64,000 bases of DNA, taken from positions 62,001 through 126,000 of the forward strand of contig NZ_MDHA01000026.1 in assembly GCF_001705665.1 (NCBI RefSeq). The letters run 5' to 3'. Of this stretch, positions 25,218-34,424 are shown one piece after another; within the stretch, counting starts at the first letter, position 1; each line of letters starts with the position of its first letter. The notes under the pieces were generated by a model that was not told the DNA's origin, did not search any database, and was given only the letters and a program-made list of their open reading frames with translations. The position numbers were made by a program, and so were the translations under genes. The stretch comes from Thioclava sp. SK-1 (GTDB lineage: Bacteria > Pseudomonadota > Alphaproteobacteria > Rhodobacterales > Rhodobacteraceae).

Positions 25218-27150
25218 ACCGGATCGTGGCACCGCCCAGCCGGGCGCGATAGATCGGCAGACTCTCTGCGACCCGCATCACATAGTTGCGGGTTTCGTCA
25301 AACGGGATCAGCTCCACCCAGTCGATCACATCGACGGTTGGGCTGCGCGGATCGCCCTGCTCTTCCATCCAGCGCCGTGACCGTCCAGGACCTGCATTAT
25401 AGCCTGCAGCAACCAATACCGGAGAATTGCTGAAATCTTCGCGCAGGCCATTCAGATAGGCTGCACCCAGCCGCGCGTTATAAGCCGGATCGCCAAGCTT
25501 GGTCGGCTCATAGCTGACGCCCAGTTTGCTTGCCATCATCTTGGCCGTGCCGGGCATCAATTGCATCAACCCCTGCGCGCCGACATGGCTAGAAACAACC
25601 GGATCAAATTCACTTTCGCGCCGGGCAATGGCCAGGGTCAATTCCTCGGGCACGCCAAGATTGCGCAGATCGAACCTTGGGATCGGGAAATAGCCCGCGA
25701 TCAGCACATCGCCGTTTTCTGCCGCCCGTTTGGCCAGACGCAACGCAACATGCGCATCCTCCCACTCCAATGCCAGATCCACCAGGCCGCTGATCTGATC
25801 GGCCGGCAATGTTTCCTCCAGATGCAGCAAGAACCGCTCAGCCAGGCCTCGATCGCCGGCAGCATTGAGCAATAGCGCAGCTTGGAAAACACTGTCAGAG
25901 GTGAAGCTGCCTGCACGCCAATCGCGCAGCGGTTCGGGCTGTGTGATCATCGGGTCCAGCGGCAGGCCAAGCCGTTCTGCAGATAGCAGCCCATAATAGG
26001 CGGTTTGATACTGTGCCCCTTGCGCCCAGGCGGCTTTGGCATCCGCCATACGTCCCATTGCCTCCAGCGCGCGGCCACGCCAATAGGCGGCACGCGCAGA
26101 TGAAATCGGTGTCGATACAGCCGCAGCGACCGCGTCGAAATGCGCCAAAGCCTGCGGTGCAGCCCCCAGCTTCAATGCCGAAAACCCGGCCAGCCATTCC
26201 AATTCGGCATAATCGGCCCCTTGGGCGGCCATACGATGCTGCGCGGCCAGTTTATAGGCGCGGCGCGGATTGTCATGGCGCAGATCCCACCGCGCCATAC
26301 GTTTGCGCACATCAGCCCAAAGCGCAGGATCACCCAGTTTTTCCGCACTGACCGACCATTCCAGCAACAGATCCGCCGCACCATCTTCATAGGATTCGCG
26401 CCAACGCCAAGTCGTGCGGTCCAGCGCTAAGCCATAGGATCCCATCATATGCTCTGGCACCGCTGCGATCAGCGCATCCACGCCATCAGCCCGCGATTGT
26501 AAAGCGATGCGCGCCTGTGCCACAGCCCGCGTTCCCGGGCTGACCAGATCAAGCATCCTACGCGCCTGTGTCAAATCTCCACGGTCCAGCATGGCCTGCA
26601 TCCGCCCGCCGTGGTCGGCAGAGATCCAGTCGCCATACCGCGCAAGGAAATTTTCCTGATCTTCGGATGTCAGGGACAGGCTGCGCCAGGCACGCGCGGC
26701 GCTTTGGGCGGCTTGTGCTTGGCGGCCCAAAGCGACCTGTGCTCTTATAAGCGCCAATGCGCCTTGGCCGGTGCTGGCCGCATGTTGCGAAAAATAGGCC
26801 AGGATTTGCTGTGCGGAGGCACCGTCCAAATGGGCCTCTCCCTTGCGGCGCAACAGCTCCATCCCCGGCCAATCCGCGCGTCTGGTCGCGAAATCGGCAT
26901 AGGCAGCAAAACTGCCCTGCCCTGCACGCAGCCGGTGCCATTCCACAAGATCAAACGCCAATGGGCCGGAGCTTCGCGCCGCATCCTCTGCGGCCTGCCA
27001 TTGTCCTGCCTGCACCGCGCGCAGCGCAACCTGCAGTGATGGCTGCGCAACGATCGCCGCCGGATCGGCCATGTATAGGACCGCAGCCACCCCAAAGGGG
27101 GCGCAAAACCGGTTCACGGCAGTCATCAGGGAAAGTGAGCTGTCAGCCAT
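25183..27150 (-). CDS. Soluble lytic murein transglycosylase (Slt70-like)
   Basis: The 655-residue protein has an N-terminal signal-like segment, a long alpha-helical superhelix region of TPR-like character, and a C-terminal SLT domain. That domain holds the catalytic Glu (E512 in ARRESEFD), GAQGLMQLMPGTAKMMA and AAGYNAGPGRSRRW. It cleaves the MurNAc-GlcNAc bond of peptidoglycan to 1,6-anhydro products in the periplasm. A GAAGGA upstream supports 27150, though an ATG at 27126 would place the hydrophobic signal closer to the start. It overlaps the DMT gene tail to tail. Confidence 0.92.
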   Translation of the reverse strand: MADSSLSLMTAVNRFCAPFGVAAVLYMADPAAIVAQPSLQVALRAVQAGQWQAAEDAARSSGPLAFDLVEWHRLRAGQGSFAAYADFATRRADWPGMELLRRKGEAHLDGASAQQILAYFSQHAASTGQGALALIRAQVALGRQAQAAQSAARAWRSLSLTSEDQENFLARYGDWISADHGGRMQAMLDRGDLTQARRMLDLVSPGTRAVAQARIALQSRADGVDALIAAVPEHMMGSYGLALDRTTWRWRESYEDGAADLLLEWSVSAEKLGDPALWADVRKRMARWDLRHDNPRRAYKLAAQHRMAAQGADYAELEWLAGFSALKLGAAPQALAHFDAVAAAVSTPISSARAAYWRGRALEAMGRMADAKAAWAQGAQYQTAYYGLLSAERLGLPLDPMITQPEPLRDWRAGSFTSDSVFQAALLLNAAGDRGLAERFLLHLEETLPADQISGLVDLALEWEDAHVALRLAKRAAENGDVLIAGYFPIPRFDLRNLGVPEELTLAIARRESEFDPVVSSHVGAQGLMQLMPGTAKMMASKLGVSYEPTKLGDPAYNARLGAAYLNGLREDFSNSPVLVAAGYNAGPGRSRRWMEEQGDPRSPTVDVIDWVELIPFDETRNYVMRVAESLPIYRARLGGATIRFTDELRGVEQP

Positions 27151-27299
27151 TGCGCAAATGTATCCTTCTTGCGCCCTTCTCACCCAGTTTTACCTCATCA
27201 CGCAATTCACAAGTTGGCAAGCTGGAAACACTGGCCTAATGTCCGCGCGATTTCAGCGGCGGCGAATCCGCCCATACCAACGACAATAAGGAGCGTGTC

Positions 27300-28172
27300 A
27301 TGTTCAAAGGGTCTATTCCCGCACTCATCACGCCGTTTAAAGACGGCGAGCTGGATCTGGACACGCTGAAGAAACTTGTCGATTGGCATGTTGATCAGGG
27401 CAGCCACGGTCTGGTGCCGGTGGGCACAACGGGCGAATCGCCCACCCTTAGTCACAGCGAGCATAACACAGTGGTCGCCGAGGTGGTCAAAGCTGCCGCT
27501 GGGCGCATTCCCGTGATTGCCGGTGCGGGGTCCAACTACACCCGTGAAGGGATCGAACTGATCCAGCACGCGCAAGCAGCAGGCGCTGATGGTGCCTTGG
27601 TGGTGACGCCCTATTACAATAAACCTACACAAGCGGGCATGATCGCGCATTTCACCGCGATGCATGATGCCAGCGATCTGCCGATCATCATCTATAACAT
27701 TCCTGGCCGCTCGGTCGTGGATATGTCGCCCGAAACGATGGGTGAACTCGCCAAGCTGCCCCGAATTGTTGGCGTCAAAGATGCTACAGGTGATCTGGCC
27801 CGTGTGGCCAAACAGCGTTTGACCTGCGGCACGGATTTCATCCAGATTTCTGGCGAAGATGCCACTGCCGTTGGCTTTAACGCGATGGGGGGTATTGGCT
27901 GTATTTCGGTCACGGCCAATGTTGCGCCCAAACTTTGCGCGGATTTGCAAAACGCGACGCTGGAAGGCGATATGGTCCGCGCGCTGGAGCTGCAAGACAA
28001 GCTGATGCCGCTGCATATTGCGGTGTTCTTGGAACCCGGCGTTTGTGGCGCGAAATACGCCATGTCGAAACTGGGCCTATGCTCGGATGAGGTCCGCTTG
28101 CCGCTGACACCGCTCAGCGATGCCACGAAAGCGCGGATTGATACGGCCCTGAAACTGGCAGACCTGCTGTAA
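27300..28172 (+). CDS. dapA: 4-hydroxy-tetrahydrodipicolinate synthase
   Basis: DapA condenses pyruvate with aspartate semialdehyde, the first committed step to diaminopimelate and lysine. The 290-residue TIM-barrel protein has [29 protein letters not shown], the catalytic Tyr in IIYNIPGRS and the Schiff-base Lys in [15 protein letters not shown] precedes the ATG. It is monocistronic, with a strong bidirectional terminator directly downstream. Confidence 0.98.
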   Translation: MFKGSIPALITPFKDGELDLDTLKKLVDWHVDQGSHGLVPVGTTGESPTLSHSEHNTVVAEVVKAAAGRIPVIAGAGSNYTREGIELIQHAQAAGADGALVVTPYYNKPTQAGMIAHFTAMHDASDLPIIIYNIPGRSVVDMSPETMGELAKLPRIVGVKDATGDLARVAKQRLTCGTDFIQISGEDATAVGFNAMGGIGCISVTANVAPKLCADLQNATLEGDMVRALELQDKLMPLHIAVFLEPGVCGAKYAMSKLGLCSDEVRLPLTPLSDATKARIDTALKLADLL

Positions 28173-28189
28173 CGCATATTGCCATGTGG

Positions 28190-28232
28190 TATAAAAACGG
28201 CGGCTTGGATCATCCAAGCCGCCGTTTTTATA
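28190..28232. terminator. Strong bidirectional intrinsic terminator between dapA and metK
   Basis: A perfect 17-bp stem (28193-28209 with 28213-28229, loop TCA) begins with five A and ends with five T, and three further A-T pairs extend it to 20 bp. It can end the rightward dapA transcript and the leftward metK transcript equally well. Confidence 0.95.
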
Positions 28233-28246
28233 TTTGGTCTGGGTGT

Positions 28247-28278
28247 CGCATAAGGGCGGCCTATCTTGCCCCTATGCG
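28247..28278 (-). terminator. Secondary hairpin downstream of metK
   Basis: CGCATA (28247-28252) and TATGCG (28273-28278) enclose GGGC/GCCC with one A-C mismatch and a 10-nt loop. It lies 24 bp beyond the metK stop on the metK transcript and may assist termination ahead of the stronger 28190-28232 structure. No T-tract is attached. Confidence 0.4.
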
Positions 28279-28301
28279 TGAATCGGTTTTCCCAAAACAG
28301 A

Positions 28302-29468
28302 TCAGACCGTTTTTTTCAGCGCCTCGATCAGGTCCGTTTTTTCCCAGCTAAACCCACCATCATCTTCGGGTGCGCGCCCGAAATGGCCGTAGGCTGCGGT
28401 ACGGGCATAGATCGGCCGGCACAGATCCAGATGAGTGCGGATGCCCAAGGGCGTCAGATCCATACATTGGGTGATCGCGCGTTCAATCTCTTGGTCCGAT
28501 GCCTGCCCCGTGCCAAATGTGTCCGCATAGATCGACAAAGGCTTGGCGACACCAATCGCATAGCTTAACTGAATGACACATTTTTTCGCCAATCCTGCCG
28601 CCACAACGTTCTTCGCCAAATAGCGCGCCGCATAGGCCGCCGACCGGTCAACCTTGGTCGGGTCTTTGCCCGAAAACGCACCGCCACCATGCGGCGCGGC
28701 CCCACCATAGGTGTCGACGATGATCTTACGGCCGGTCAGACCAGCATCGCCATCAGGACCACCAATGACAAATGTGCCAGTGGGGTTCACCCACCATTCA
28801 GTATCTTCCGAAATCCAGCCCTGCGGCAGGGCCTCACGGATATAAGGTTCGACAATCGCGCGGATATCATCCGAACTTTGCGATTCATCAGCGTGCTGTG
28901 TGGACAACACGATAGAGGTCACTCCGACTGGCTTGCCATTTTCATAGCGCACCGACAGCTGCGATTTTGCATCGGGACGCAACGTCGGCTCTGCGCCGGA
29001 TTTGCGCGCCTGCGCCAAGCTGCGCAAAATTGCATGGCTATAGTGGATCGGCGCCGGCATCAGCTCTGGTGTTTCATCGGTGGCAAAACCGAACATGATC
29101 CCCTGATCGCCCGCACCGTCCTTATCAACGCCTTGGCTGATATGGGCCGACTGCGCATGCAAATAGTTCGACACGTTGACTGTGTTCCAGTGGAACTTGT
29201 CTTGCTCATAGCCGATGTCGCGCACGCAATCGCGCACGATGCCATCAACTTTGCCCAGATATTCATCCAATTTGGATTTATCCGACAGGCCGACCTCACC
29301 ACCGACGACGATTTGATTTGTTGTGGCAAAGGTCTCGCACGCGACCCGCGCGTTTGGCTCTTGGGCCAGGAATGTATCCAAGATCGCATCCGAAATGCGA
29401 TCACAGACCTTGTCCGGGTGGCCTTCTGAAACCGACTCGGAGGTGAAAACGTAATTTTGACGTGTCAT
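28302..29468 (-). CDS. metK: S-adenosylmethionine synthetase
   Basis: MetK makes SAM from methionine and ATP. The 388-residue protein has [24 protein letters not shown], the [15 protein letters not shown] motif and the [17 protein letters not shown]-loop-like motif. The start is 29468 ([10 protein letters not shown]). An ATG six codons upstream (29486) falls inside the SAM/SAH riboswitch, whose GGAG (29484-29481) is the ribosome-binding site for 29468. Expression is therefore probably shut off by SAM or SAH at the level of translation. No methionine biosynthesis genes are adjacent. Confidence 0.98.
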   Translation of the reverse strand: MTRQNYVFTSESVSEGHPDKVCDRISDAILDTFLAQEPNARVACETFATTNQIVVGGEVGLSDKSKLDEYLGKVDGIVRDCVRDIGYEQDKFHWNTVNVSNYLHAQSAHISQGVDKDGAGDQGIMFGFATDETPELMPAPIHYSHAILRSLAQARKSGAEPTLRPDAKSQLSVRYENGKPVGVTSIVLSTQHADESQSSDDIRAIVEPYIREALPQGWISEDTEWWVNPTGTFVIGGPDGDAGLTGRKIIVDTYGGAAPHGGGAFSGKDPTKVDRSAAYAARYLAKNVVAAGLAKKCVIQLSYAIGVAKPLSIYADTFGTGQASDQEIERAITQCMDLTPLGIRTHLDLCRPIYARTAAYGHFGRAPEDDGGFSWEKTDLIEALKKTV

Positions 29469-29478
29469 AGAAAGGTCT

Positions 29479-29525
29479 TGCTCCATTTGGGTATCCCCGC
29501 CACGTCAGGAAGCCGTTGTGACGGT
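29479..29525 (-). promoter_or_regulatory. SAM/SAH riboswitch in the metK leader
   Basis: On the minus strand the leader contains CACAACGGCTTCCTGACGTG (29520-29501), flanked by GTCAC/GTGGC pairing, and then AATGGAGCA ending at 29479. This matches the short SAM/SAH riboswitch consensus, in which GCUUCC pairs with the downstream GGAGC to form a pseudoknot that hides the ribosome-binding site. The connecting segment carries an extra GGG-GATA-CCC mini-hairpin. The class is known from Rhodobacterales in front of metK, exactly the context here. Confidence 0.93.
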
Positions 29526-29538
29526 TCGATGCGCGTTG

Positions 29539-31086
29539 CTAGCTGTCGGATTCGACAGGGTCAACGAAATAGCGCCCAAGGAATGAAAATCCGGCAAACA
29601 ACAATAAAATCAGTGCGATTATCGGCCCATCCCCCATTCGCGTATAGGGTGTGGGCGCCCGTGACGGCGGAACAGTCACATCCAGATGGCCGATTTCGCC
29701 CAAACCAAGCTGGGCGATCACAGTGCCAGAGGCATCAATCATCGCAGTGATTCCCGTATTGGCCACCCGTGCGATCGGCAGACCGAATTCAATTGCGCGC
29801 ATTCGCGTCAGGGAGAAATGCTGCCGTGGTCCAGATAAAGTTCCAAACCACGCATCATTGGTGACCTGCATGATCCAATCCGGGCGCGAGGGAGCACGGC
29901 GGATATCTTGGGGAAACACTGCCTCATAGCAAATCAGGGGTTGCACATGGCCCGCGCGCCCCAGATCAAGCACCGCTTCTGCCGCGCCGGGGGTATAACC
30001 ATGTCCCTGCTGCGCCGCAAAAGCCGATACGCCAAACCGTGCCAAAACATCGCCAAACGGGATATATTCGCCAAAAGGCACCAGATGCACCTTATCGTAG
30101 GTTGGACCGATCCGCCCCTGAGCATCCATCACCGCAAGTGAATTGTAATACCGCGTGCCTACCGCGCGTTGAACTCCAAATGCCAGAGGCGTGCCTTTGG
30201 CGGCCTGCGCGATCATGTCCAACCCATCACCGGGCCATTCCAACAGGAACGGCACAGCGGTTTCGGGCCAGATGATCAGATCAGGCACCGGATCACCCGG
30301 TGCCACCGGCGCGGCGGTCAGGTCAAGATGGCGGCGAAAGAACATGGTCCGATATTGCGGCAACCATTTCAGCCGCTGCGCCGCATTGGGCTGTATCAGA
30401 CGAAGATTGATTGGCACCTGACGCTGCAGCACGGGGCTGCGCAGCCAGTCACCCGGATCGGTCCACAGCCCCACCATAACCACTGCCATCCCGACGGCGC
30501 AGGCCTGTCCGGCGCGCCAGCGGATACAGGCCAAAGCCGCAGCACACAGCACTGTAATCAGGCCCAACCCCAATTGACCCATCACCGCAGCGGCTTGTGC
30601 AATCGGCGTATCAATCCAAATATGACCAAACAGAACCCAAGGGAAACCGGTGAACGCATAACTGCGCAGCACATCGCTGCATATCAAAGCCAAGGCGATG
30701 ACGACCACACGCCACGGACCTACACCCAACCGATGGCCAATACCGCAGGCCAGCCCCCAAAACAGGCCAAACCCCGCGCCCATCAGCAAAAGCGCAAATG
30801 GGGCCATCCAGCCATAGACCTCTGGTTCAACGAAAAATGGCTCGGTGATCCAATACATCGTAACCAGCGTATGGCCAAATCCGGCGGCAAACCCTATCCA
30901 GCCCGCCGAAGGGGCACACGGTTGTCGCCCGGTCAGCCAAAGCAAAACGGCCAAGCCCGCAAGCGTGGCGGCCCAGATACCAACAGGGACCTGTCCCAGG
31001 CCCATGACGGCACCACAGGACACCGCCGCCAAAAGCAGCCGCCACGAGGGCCGCACCCCAGCGCGTAAGAAGACCGGCACTCGCAC
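29539..31086 (-). CDS. lnt: Apolipoprotein N-acyltransferase
   Basis: Lnt adds the third acyl chain to lipoproteins in the inner membrane. The 515-residue protein has about seven membrane helices, mostly N-terminal, and a periplasmic nitrilase-like domain with the catalytic triad visible: E275 in IIWPETAVPF, K332 in YDKVHLVPFGEY and C386 in LICYEAVFP. It starts at GTG 31086 with AAAGGG upstream. It lies between the corC-like gene and metK on the same strand. Its 3' end is 14 bp from the metK riboswitch, so any metK-specific promoter must lie inside lnt. Confidence 0.95.
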   Translation of the reverse strand: MRVPVFLRAGVRPSWRLLLAAVSCGAVMGLGQVPVGIWAATLAGLAVLLWLTGRQPCAPSAGWIGFAAGFGHTLVTMYWITEPFFVEPEVYGWMAPFALLLMGAGFGLFWGLACGIGHRLGVGPWRVVVIALALICSDVLRSYAFTGFPWVLFGHIWIDTPIAQAAAVMGQLGLGLITVLCAAALACIRWRAGQACAVGMAVVMVGLWTDPGDWLRSPVLQRQVPINLRLIQPNAAQRLKWLPQYRTMFFRRHLDLTAAPVAPGDPVPDLIIWPETAVPFLLEWPGDGLDMIAQAAKGTPLAFGVQRAVGTRYYNSLAVMDAQGRIGPTYDKVHLVPFGEYIPFGDVLARFGVSAFAAQQGHGYTPGAAEAVLDLGRAGHVQPLICYEAVFPQDIRRAPSRPDWIMQVTNDAWFGTLSGPRQHFSLTRMRAIEFGLPIARVANTGITAMIDASGTVIAQLGLGEIGHLDVTVPPSRAPTPYTRMGDGPIIALILLLFAGFSFLGRYFVDPVESDS

Positions 31087-31114
31087 CTGTTACCCTTTGT
31101 TTGAAGCGCCCGGC

Positions 31115-32029
31115 CTATTCCGCCGGGGCCACCCCGGGAAGCCGCACGCGCAATCGTTTGATGCGGCGCGGATCTGCGTCAACGATCTCATACTCGACAC
31201 CGTTTTCCGCGACAATCACCTCGCCACGGGCGGGCACACGTCCCGCCTGCATGAAGACCACACCGCCCAAAGAATCAATTTCTTGTTCTTCCTCCGCATC
31301 TGCCAGTGTCATGCCGATCTCTGCCTCAAATTCGGACAGCGGCGCACGGGCCAGAACGATCCATTGCCCCGGCTTTTCAAGCCGCCACAACCCGCCTTCG
31401 GCCTCGTCATGTTCGTCTTCGATTTCACCAATGACCTGTTCAATCAGGTCTTCCAGCGTCAACAGACCGTCAACCCCGCCATATTCATCAATCACCAAAG
31501 CCATATGGATCCGCTGCACCTGCATCTTTTGCAGCAACACCCCAATCGGCATGGATGGCGGCACATATAACAAGGGGCGCAAGATGGTCGACAGATCAAA
31601 ACCGCCCTCTGGCGTTTTGCCAAACCCGTATTCCAGCGCCAGATCCTTTAGATGTACCAACCCAAGCGGCGTATCCAGTGTTTCGCGGAACACTGGCACA
31701 CGGGAATACCCATGCTCACGAAACACTTCCACCAGCTCTTCGCGGGTGATGTCCCCTGGCACGGCGACGATTTCGACTTTGGGAATAGAGACATCCCCTA
31801 CGCGCATACGCCGCAGGTTTCCCAAGCCGGGCAGACGCGCCTGATTTGGCGTCATCTCTTGGCGTGGTTCATCATCGTCTTCGCCATCGTTCTCATCACT
31901 GTCATTGGACGCACCTTGTCCAAATAAACGTGTAAAAAATCCCCGCGAGTGGGGCTCGATAGACTCTCCCGGCTCTTGTTCAACGGCCGGAGCGTTGGCG
32001 GATTGTCCTCCGTCAGCGACGTGTCCCAT
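31115..32029 (-). CDS. CorC/HlyC-type CBS domain protein
   Basis: The 304-residue soluble protein has an acidic low-complexity N-terminus, two CBS domains (VSIPKVEIVAVPGDITREELVEVF..., and ...VQRIHMALVIDEYGGVDGLLTLEDLIEQVIGEI) and a C-terminal CorC_HlyC domain (IDSLGGVVFMQAGRVPARGE). Relatives are associated with Mg2+/Co2+ efflux or haemolysin-like membrane proteins. The order ybeY, corC-like, lnt is common in Proteobacteria and is kept here. Confidence 0.92.
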   Translation of the reverse strand: MGHVADGGQSANAPAVEQEPGESIEPHSRGFFTRLFGQGASNDSDENDGEDDDEPRQEMTPNQARLPGLGNLRRMRVGDVSIPKVEIVAVPGDITREELVEVFREHGYSRVPVFRETLDTPLGLVHLKDLALEYGFGKTPEGGFDLSTILRPLLYVPPSMPIGVLLQKMQVQRIHMALVIDEYGGVDGLLTLEDLIEQVIGEIEDEHDEAEGGLWRLEKPGQWIVLARAPLSEFEAEIGMTLADAEEEQEIDSLGGVVFMQAGRVPARGEVIVAENGVEYEIVDADPRRIKRLRVRLPGVAPAE

Positions 32030-32067
32030 TAGTCCTTTCCAGTTACACCGCGACCTGCGGCATAGTC

Positions 32068-32574
32068 TTACATAGTATAGGGGTCTGAAATTCCCATCGT
32101 CCCAAGAATGGTGATTTCAATCCCTTCCATCAAGTCAGCATCGCGCGATCTTATGTGATCATATCCCAAAAGATGCAAAATTCCGTGAATCAGCAAATGT
32201 AAGACATGTGACTGTGGCGTTTTTGACTGCTCTTGCGCCTCTTGCATGCAGGTTTCATAGGCAATTGCCAAATCTCCCAGCGCGATTGTGTTAAAAATAT
32301 CCGGCACGGGCACAGTCGGCGTTTCGCCATCTTCAGCAGCGCCGCGTTCTTGGGCAGGCCAGCTAAGAACATTGGTCGGGCGCGGTTTGTCACGAAATTC
32401 TGCGTTCAGATCGGCAATGGCGTCATCATCACAGGCCAGCACGCTTAGCTCACATAAATCTCCATCCAGCGCGAAATGCGCAGCTACGGCCGTTGCCGCG
32501 CGCTGCACCAAGCTGCTTAGCTGCAACCCGTTCCAACGGGGATCTTCGATATCAATATCAATCTGCATCCGCAT
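32068..32574 (-). CDS. ybeY: Endoribonuclease YbeY
   Basis: YbeY is a zinc-dependent endoribonuclease needed for 16S rRNA 3' maturation and ribosome quality control. The 168-residue protein has the zinc motif HGILHLLGYDH and the substrate region FRDKPRPTNVLSWP. It lies 38 bp upstream of the corC-like gene on the same strand. The usual phoH neighbour is absent; an FAD monooxygenase gene stands there instead. Confidence 0.96.
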   Translation of the reverse strand: MRMQIDIDIEDPRWNGLQLSSLVQRAATAVAAHFALDGDLCELSVLACDDDAIADLNAEFRDKPRPTNVLSWPAQERGAAEDGETPTVPVPDIFNTIALGDLAIAYETCMQEAQEQSKTPQSHVLHLLIHGILHLLGYDHIRSRDADLMEGIEITILGTMGISDPYTM

Positions 32575-32618
32575 CGCCTACGCGGTCAGAGGGTGGCAAA
32601 CAAGACAAATCGCCCAGA

Positions 32619-33791
32619 TCACAGCGGTGTTGAAATGGCGTCATATTCATAGACCCAGTCAAAGCGTGACATCAGTAAATTCGGCGCAAAACGCGACAGG
32701 CCGCGAAGGCCCAGATGGCCAACAGCCCGCTTGGCCCCAGACAGGTGATAATTGCGCGCATTCGCATTAGCTGCAGCGACGATTTTCGTTACGCGCGGCT
32801 CGCGCGCCGCTTGATAGGCCGCAAAAGCAGCCTGCGCTGTGCTGTGGCGTGACAATGCCTCGGTCAGCACCCAGGCATCTTCCAATGCCATCGCAGCGCC
32901 CTGCGCCAGAAAAGGCAGTGTCGGGTGGGCCGCATCGCCCAAAATGACTGCGCCTTGCCCGTGCCAATGTTTGGCGACACGGTGACGAAACAATCCCCAT
33001 AGGCCCGGTTGATTCACCTGCGCCAACCAGTCTTGAACTTGCGGACAAAAATCCGCAAAGGCGGTGCGCAGATTGGCCGCGTCATCGGTCTTTGACCAAC
33101 CTTCATCGACCCATTCATGGCGCTCTTGCACAGCGACGATATTCCGCCGCCCGCCGGGCAGAGGATAGCTGACCAAATGCTTGCCAGCCCCCATGAAAAC
33201 CTGCGCGACGGGGCGTGCATCGGCAGGGGCAGTGATCACCGCCCGCCACGCCACCTGATGGGTGAAAAACGGGGCCACCCGCCCATTAAGCGCCAGCCGC
33301 ACCTTTGACTGCAGCCCGTCCGCGCCGATTACGATGTCACTGTGCTGCACATGGCCCTGCCGCGTCACCAACCGGGGCGGGTGTTCGCCCAGCTTTAGAT
33401 GTTCAACATCACGCAAAAGCCGGATTTGCACACCCGCATCACGCGCGCCCTGCGCCAAAATATCAATCAACGCAGCGCGATGAATGAAGCGATAGGCAGA
33501 ATCGGGGCGCAACCGCCCCATGTCCAGCCGCGCCACCGCTTGTGCGGTTTCGCCATTCACCAGCTCAACCGCATCGGTGCGTAAACCCGCGTCTGCCAGC
33601 GCCTCAGCCAGCCCCAGCGCGTGCAGAACCCGCGCGGCATTGGGCGATATTTGGATCCCTGCGCCAACCTCCTGGATCGCCGCGGCACGTTCCAGGACCT
33701 CCACCTGCGCGCCCTTCAATGCGAGGGCCCGCGCCACGCAAAGCCCGCCAATTCCTGCCCCGACGATGGTAATCTTTTGACCCGACAGCAT
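32619..33791 (-). CDS. FAD-dependent aromatic hydroxylase-type monooxygenase
   Basis: The 390-residue protein has the three motifs of group A flavoprotein monooxygenases: ITIVGAGIGGLCVARAL (FAD ADP part), VIGADGLQSKVR (the DG motif) and LGDAAHPTLPFLAQGAAMALEDA (the GD motif). It resembles salicylate or 3-hydroxybenzoate hydroxylases. AGGGGAGAG a few bases upstream fixes the start at 33791. No aromatic ring-cleavage genes are nearby, so the substrate is unknown. Two operator-like sites lie at 33855-33919 in its promoter region. Confidence 0.88.
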   Translation of the reverse strand: MLSGQKITIVGAGIGGLCVARALALKGAQVEVLERAAAIQEVGAGIQISPNAARVLHALGLAEALADAGLRTDAVELVNGETAQAVARLDMGRLRPDSAYRFIHRAALIDILAQGARDAGVQIRLLRDVEHLKLGEHPPRLVTRQGHVQHSDIVIGADGLQSKVRLALNGRVAPFFTHQVAWRAVITAPADARPVAQVFMGAGKHLVSYPLPGGRRNIVAVQERHEWVDEGWSKTDDAANLRTAFADFCPQVQDWLAQVNQPGLWGLFRHRVAKHWHGQGAVILGDAAHPTLPFLAQGAAMALEDAWVLTEALSRHSTAQAAFAAYQAAREPRVTKIVAAANANARNYHLSGAKRAVGHLGLRGLSRFAPNLLMSRFDWVYEYDAISTPL

Positions 33792-33854
33792 CCGCGCTCT
33801 CCCCTTCAGACATAGCAACACCGACACGTTCAAGTGCCGGTGCGTCCTTGTCCA

Positions 33855-33919
33855 TGTGGTGAATTGACCACAAACCGCACCGCACCGCGCAGCGCAAGCG
33901 GACTGTGGTAAATTCAACC
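33855..33919 (-). promoter_or_regulatory. Two operator-like sites upstream of the FAD monooxygenase gene
   Basis: Site 1 is a 6+6 inverted repeat TGTGGT-GAATTG-ACCACA (33855-33872). Site 2, TGTGGTAAATTCAACCAA (from 33904), shares 13 of 18 positions and begins 49 bp away. Both lie 64-130 bp upstream of the monooxygenase start, on the far side of the expected promoter. The TGGT...ACCA form is like GntR-family operators, but the regulator is not encoded next door. Confidence 0.45.
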
Positions 33920-33980
33920 AACCACCGAACCCGTGCCCGTAATGACCAAGCGCACGGATGCCCCCCGATTAACGGGAATA

Positions 33981-34403
33981 TCAATCGTCGCGATGCACTC
34001 GCTCACGGCGTTCGTGACGCTCTTGCGCCTCTAATGTCATCGTCGCAATGGGACGTGCATCCAACCGCCGCAAAGAGATCGGCTCGCCCGTCTTGTCGCA
34101 ATAGCCATAATCGCCTTCGTCAATACGACGAATGGCGGCATCGATCTTGCCGACCAACTTGCGCTGACGGTCCCGCGTGCGCAATTCCAGTGCGCGATCG
34201 GTCTCTTCTGACGCGCGGTCCGCAATATCAGGAACGGCGCGTGCAGATTCGGACAGGCCCTCAAGCGTTTCAGCAGATTGCTCAAGCAGCTCATTTTTCC
34301 ATGTCAAAAGCTTGCGGCGGAAATATTCAAGCTGCCGATCATTCATGAACGGCTCGTCCTCACCTGGGCGATAATCATCCGGAAGAAAAATTTCGGGTTT
34401 CAT
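33981..34403 (-). CDS. dksA: RNA polymerase-binding transcription factor DksA (zinc-finger-degenerate)
   Basis: DksA enters the RNA polymerase secondary channel and works with ppGpp in the stringent response. The 140-residue protein has the coiled coil with tip residues D59, D62 and A64 (DIADRA) intact, and a C-terminal domain DYGYCDKTGEPISLRRLDARPIAT. Of the four zinc cysteines only C102 remains; the others are T105, T123 and A126. Similar Cys-poor DksA forms occur in Rhodobacterales and as DksA2 in Pseudomonas. AAAGG six bases upstream supports ATG 34403. Confidence 0.93.
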   Translation of the reverse strand: MKPEIFLPDDYRPGEDEPFMNDRQLEYFRRKLLTWKNELLEQSAETLEGLSESARAVPDIADRASEETDRALELRTRDRQRKLVGKIDAAIRRIDEGDYGYCDKTGEPISLRRLDARPIATMTLEAQERHERRERVHRDD

Positions 34404-34424
34404 CACTGGCCTTTCTATGGTGCC

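Noticed and set aside
30169-31068. 299-codon open frame opposite lnt
   Set aside because: The translation is His/Gln/Pro-rich without motifs, and the opposite strand encodes lnt with its intact catalytic triad.
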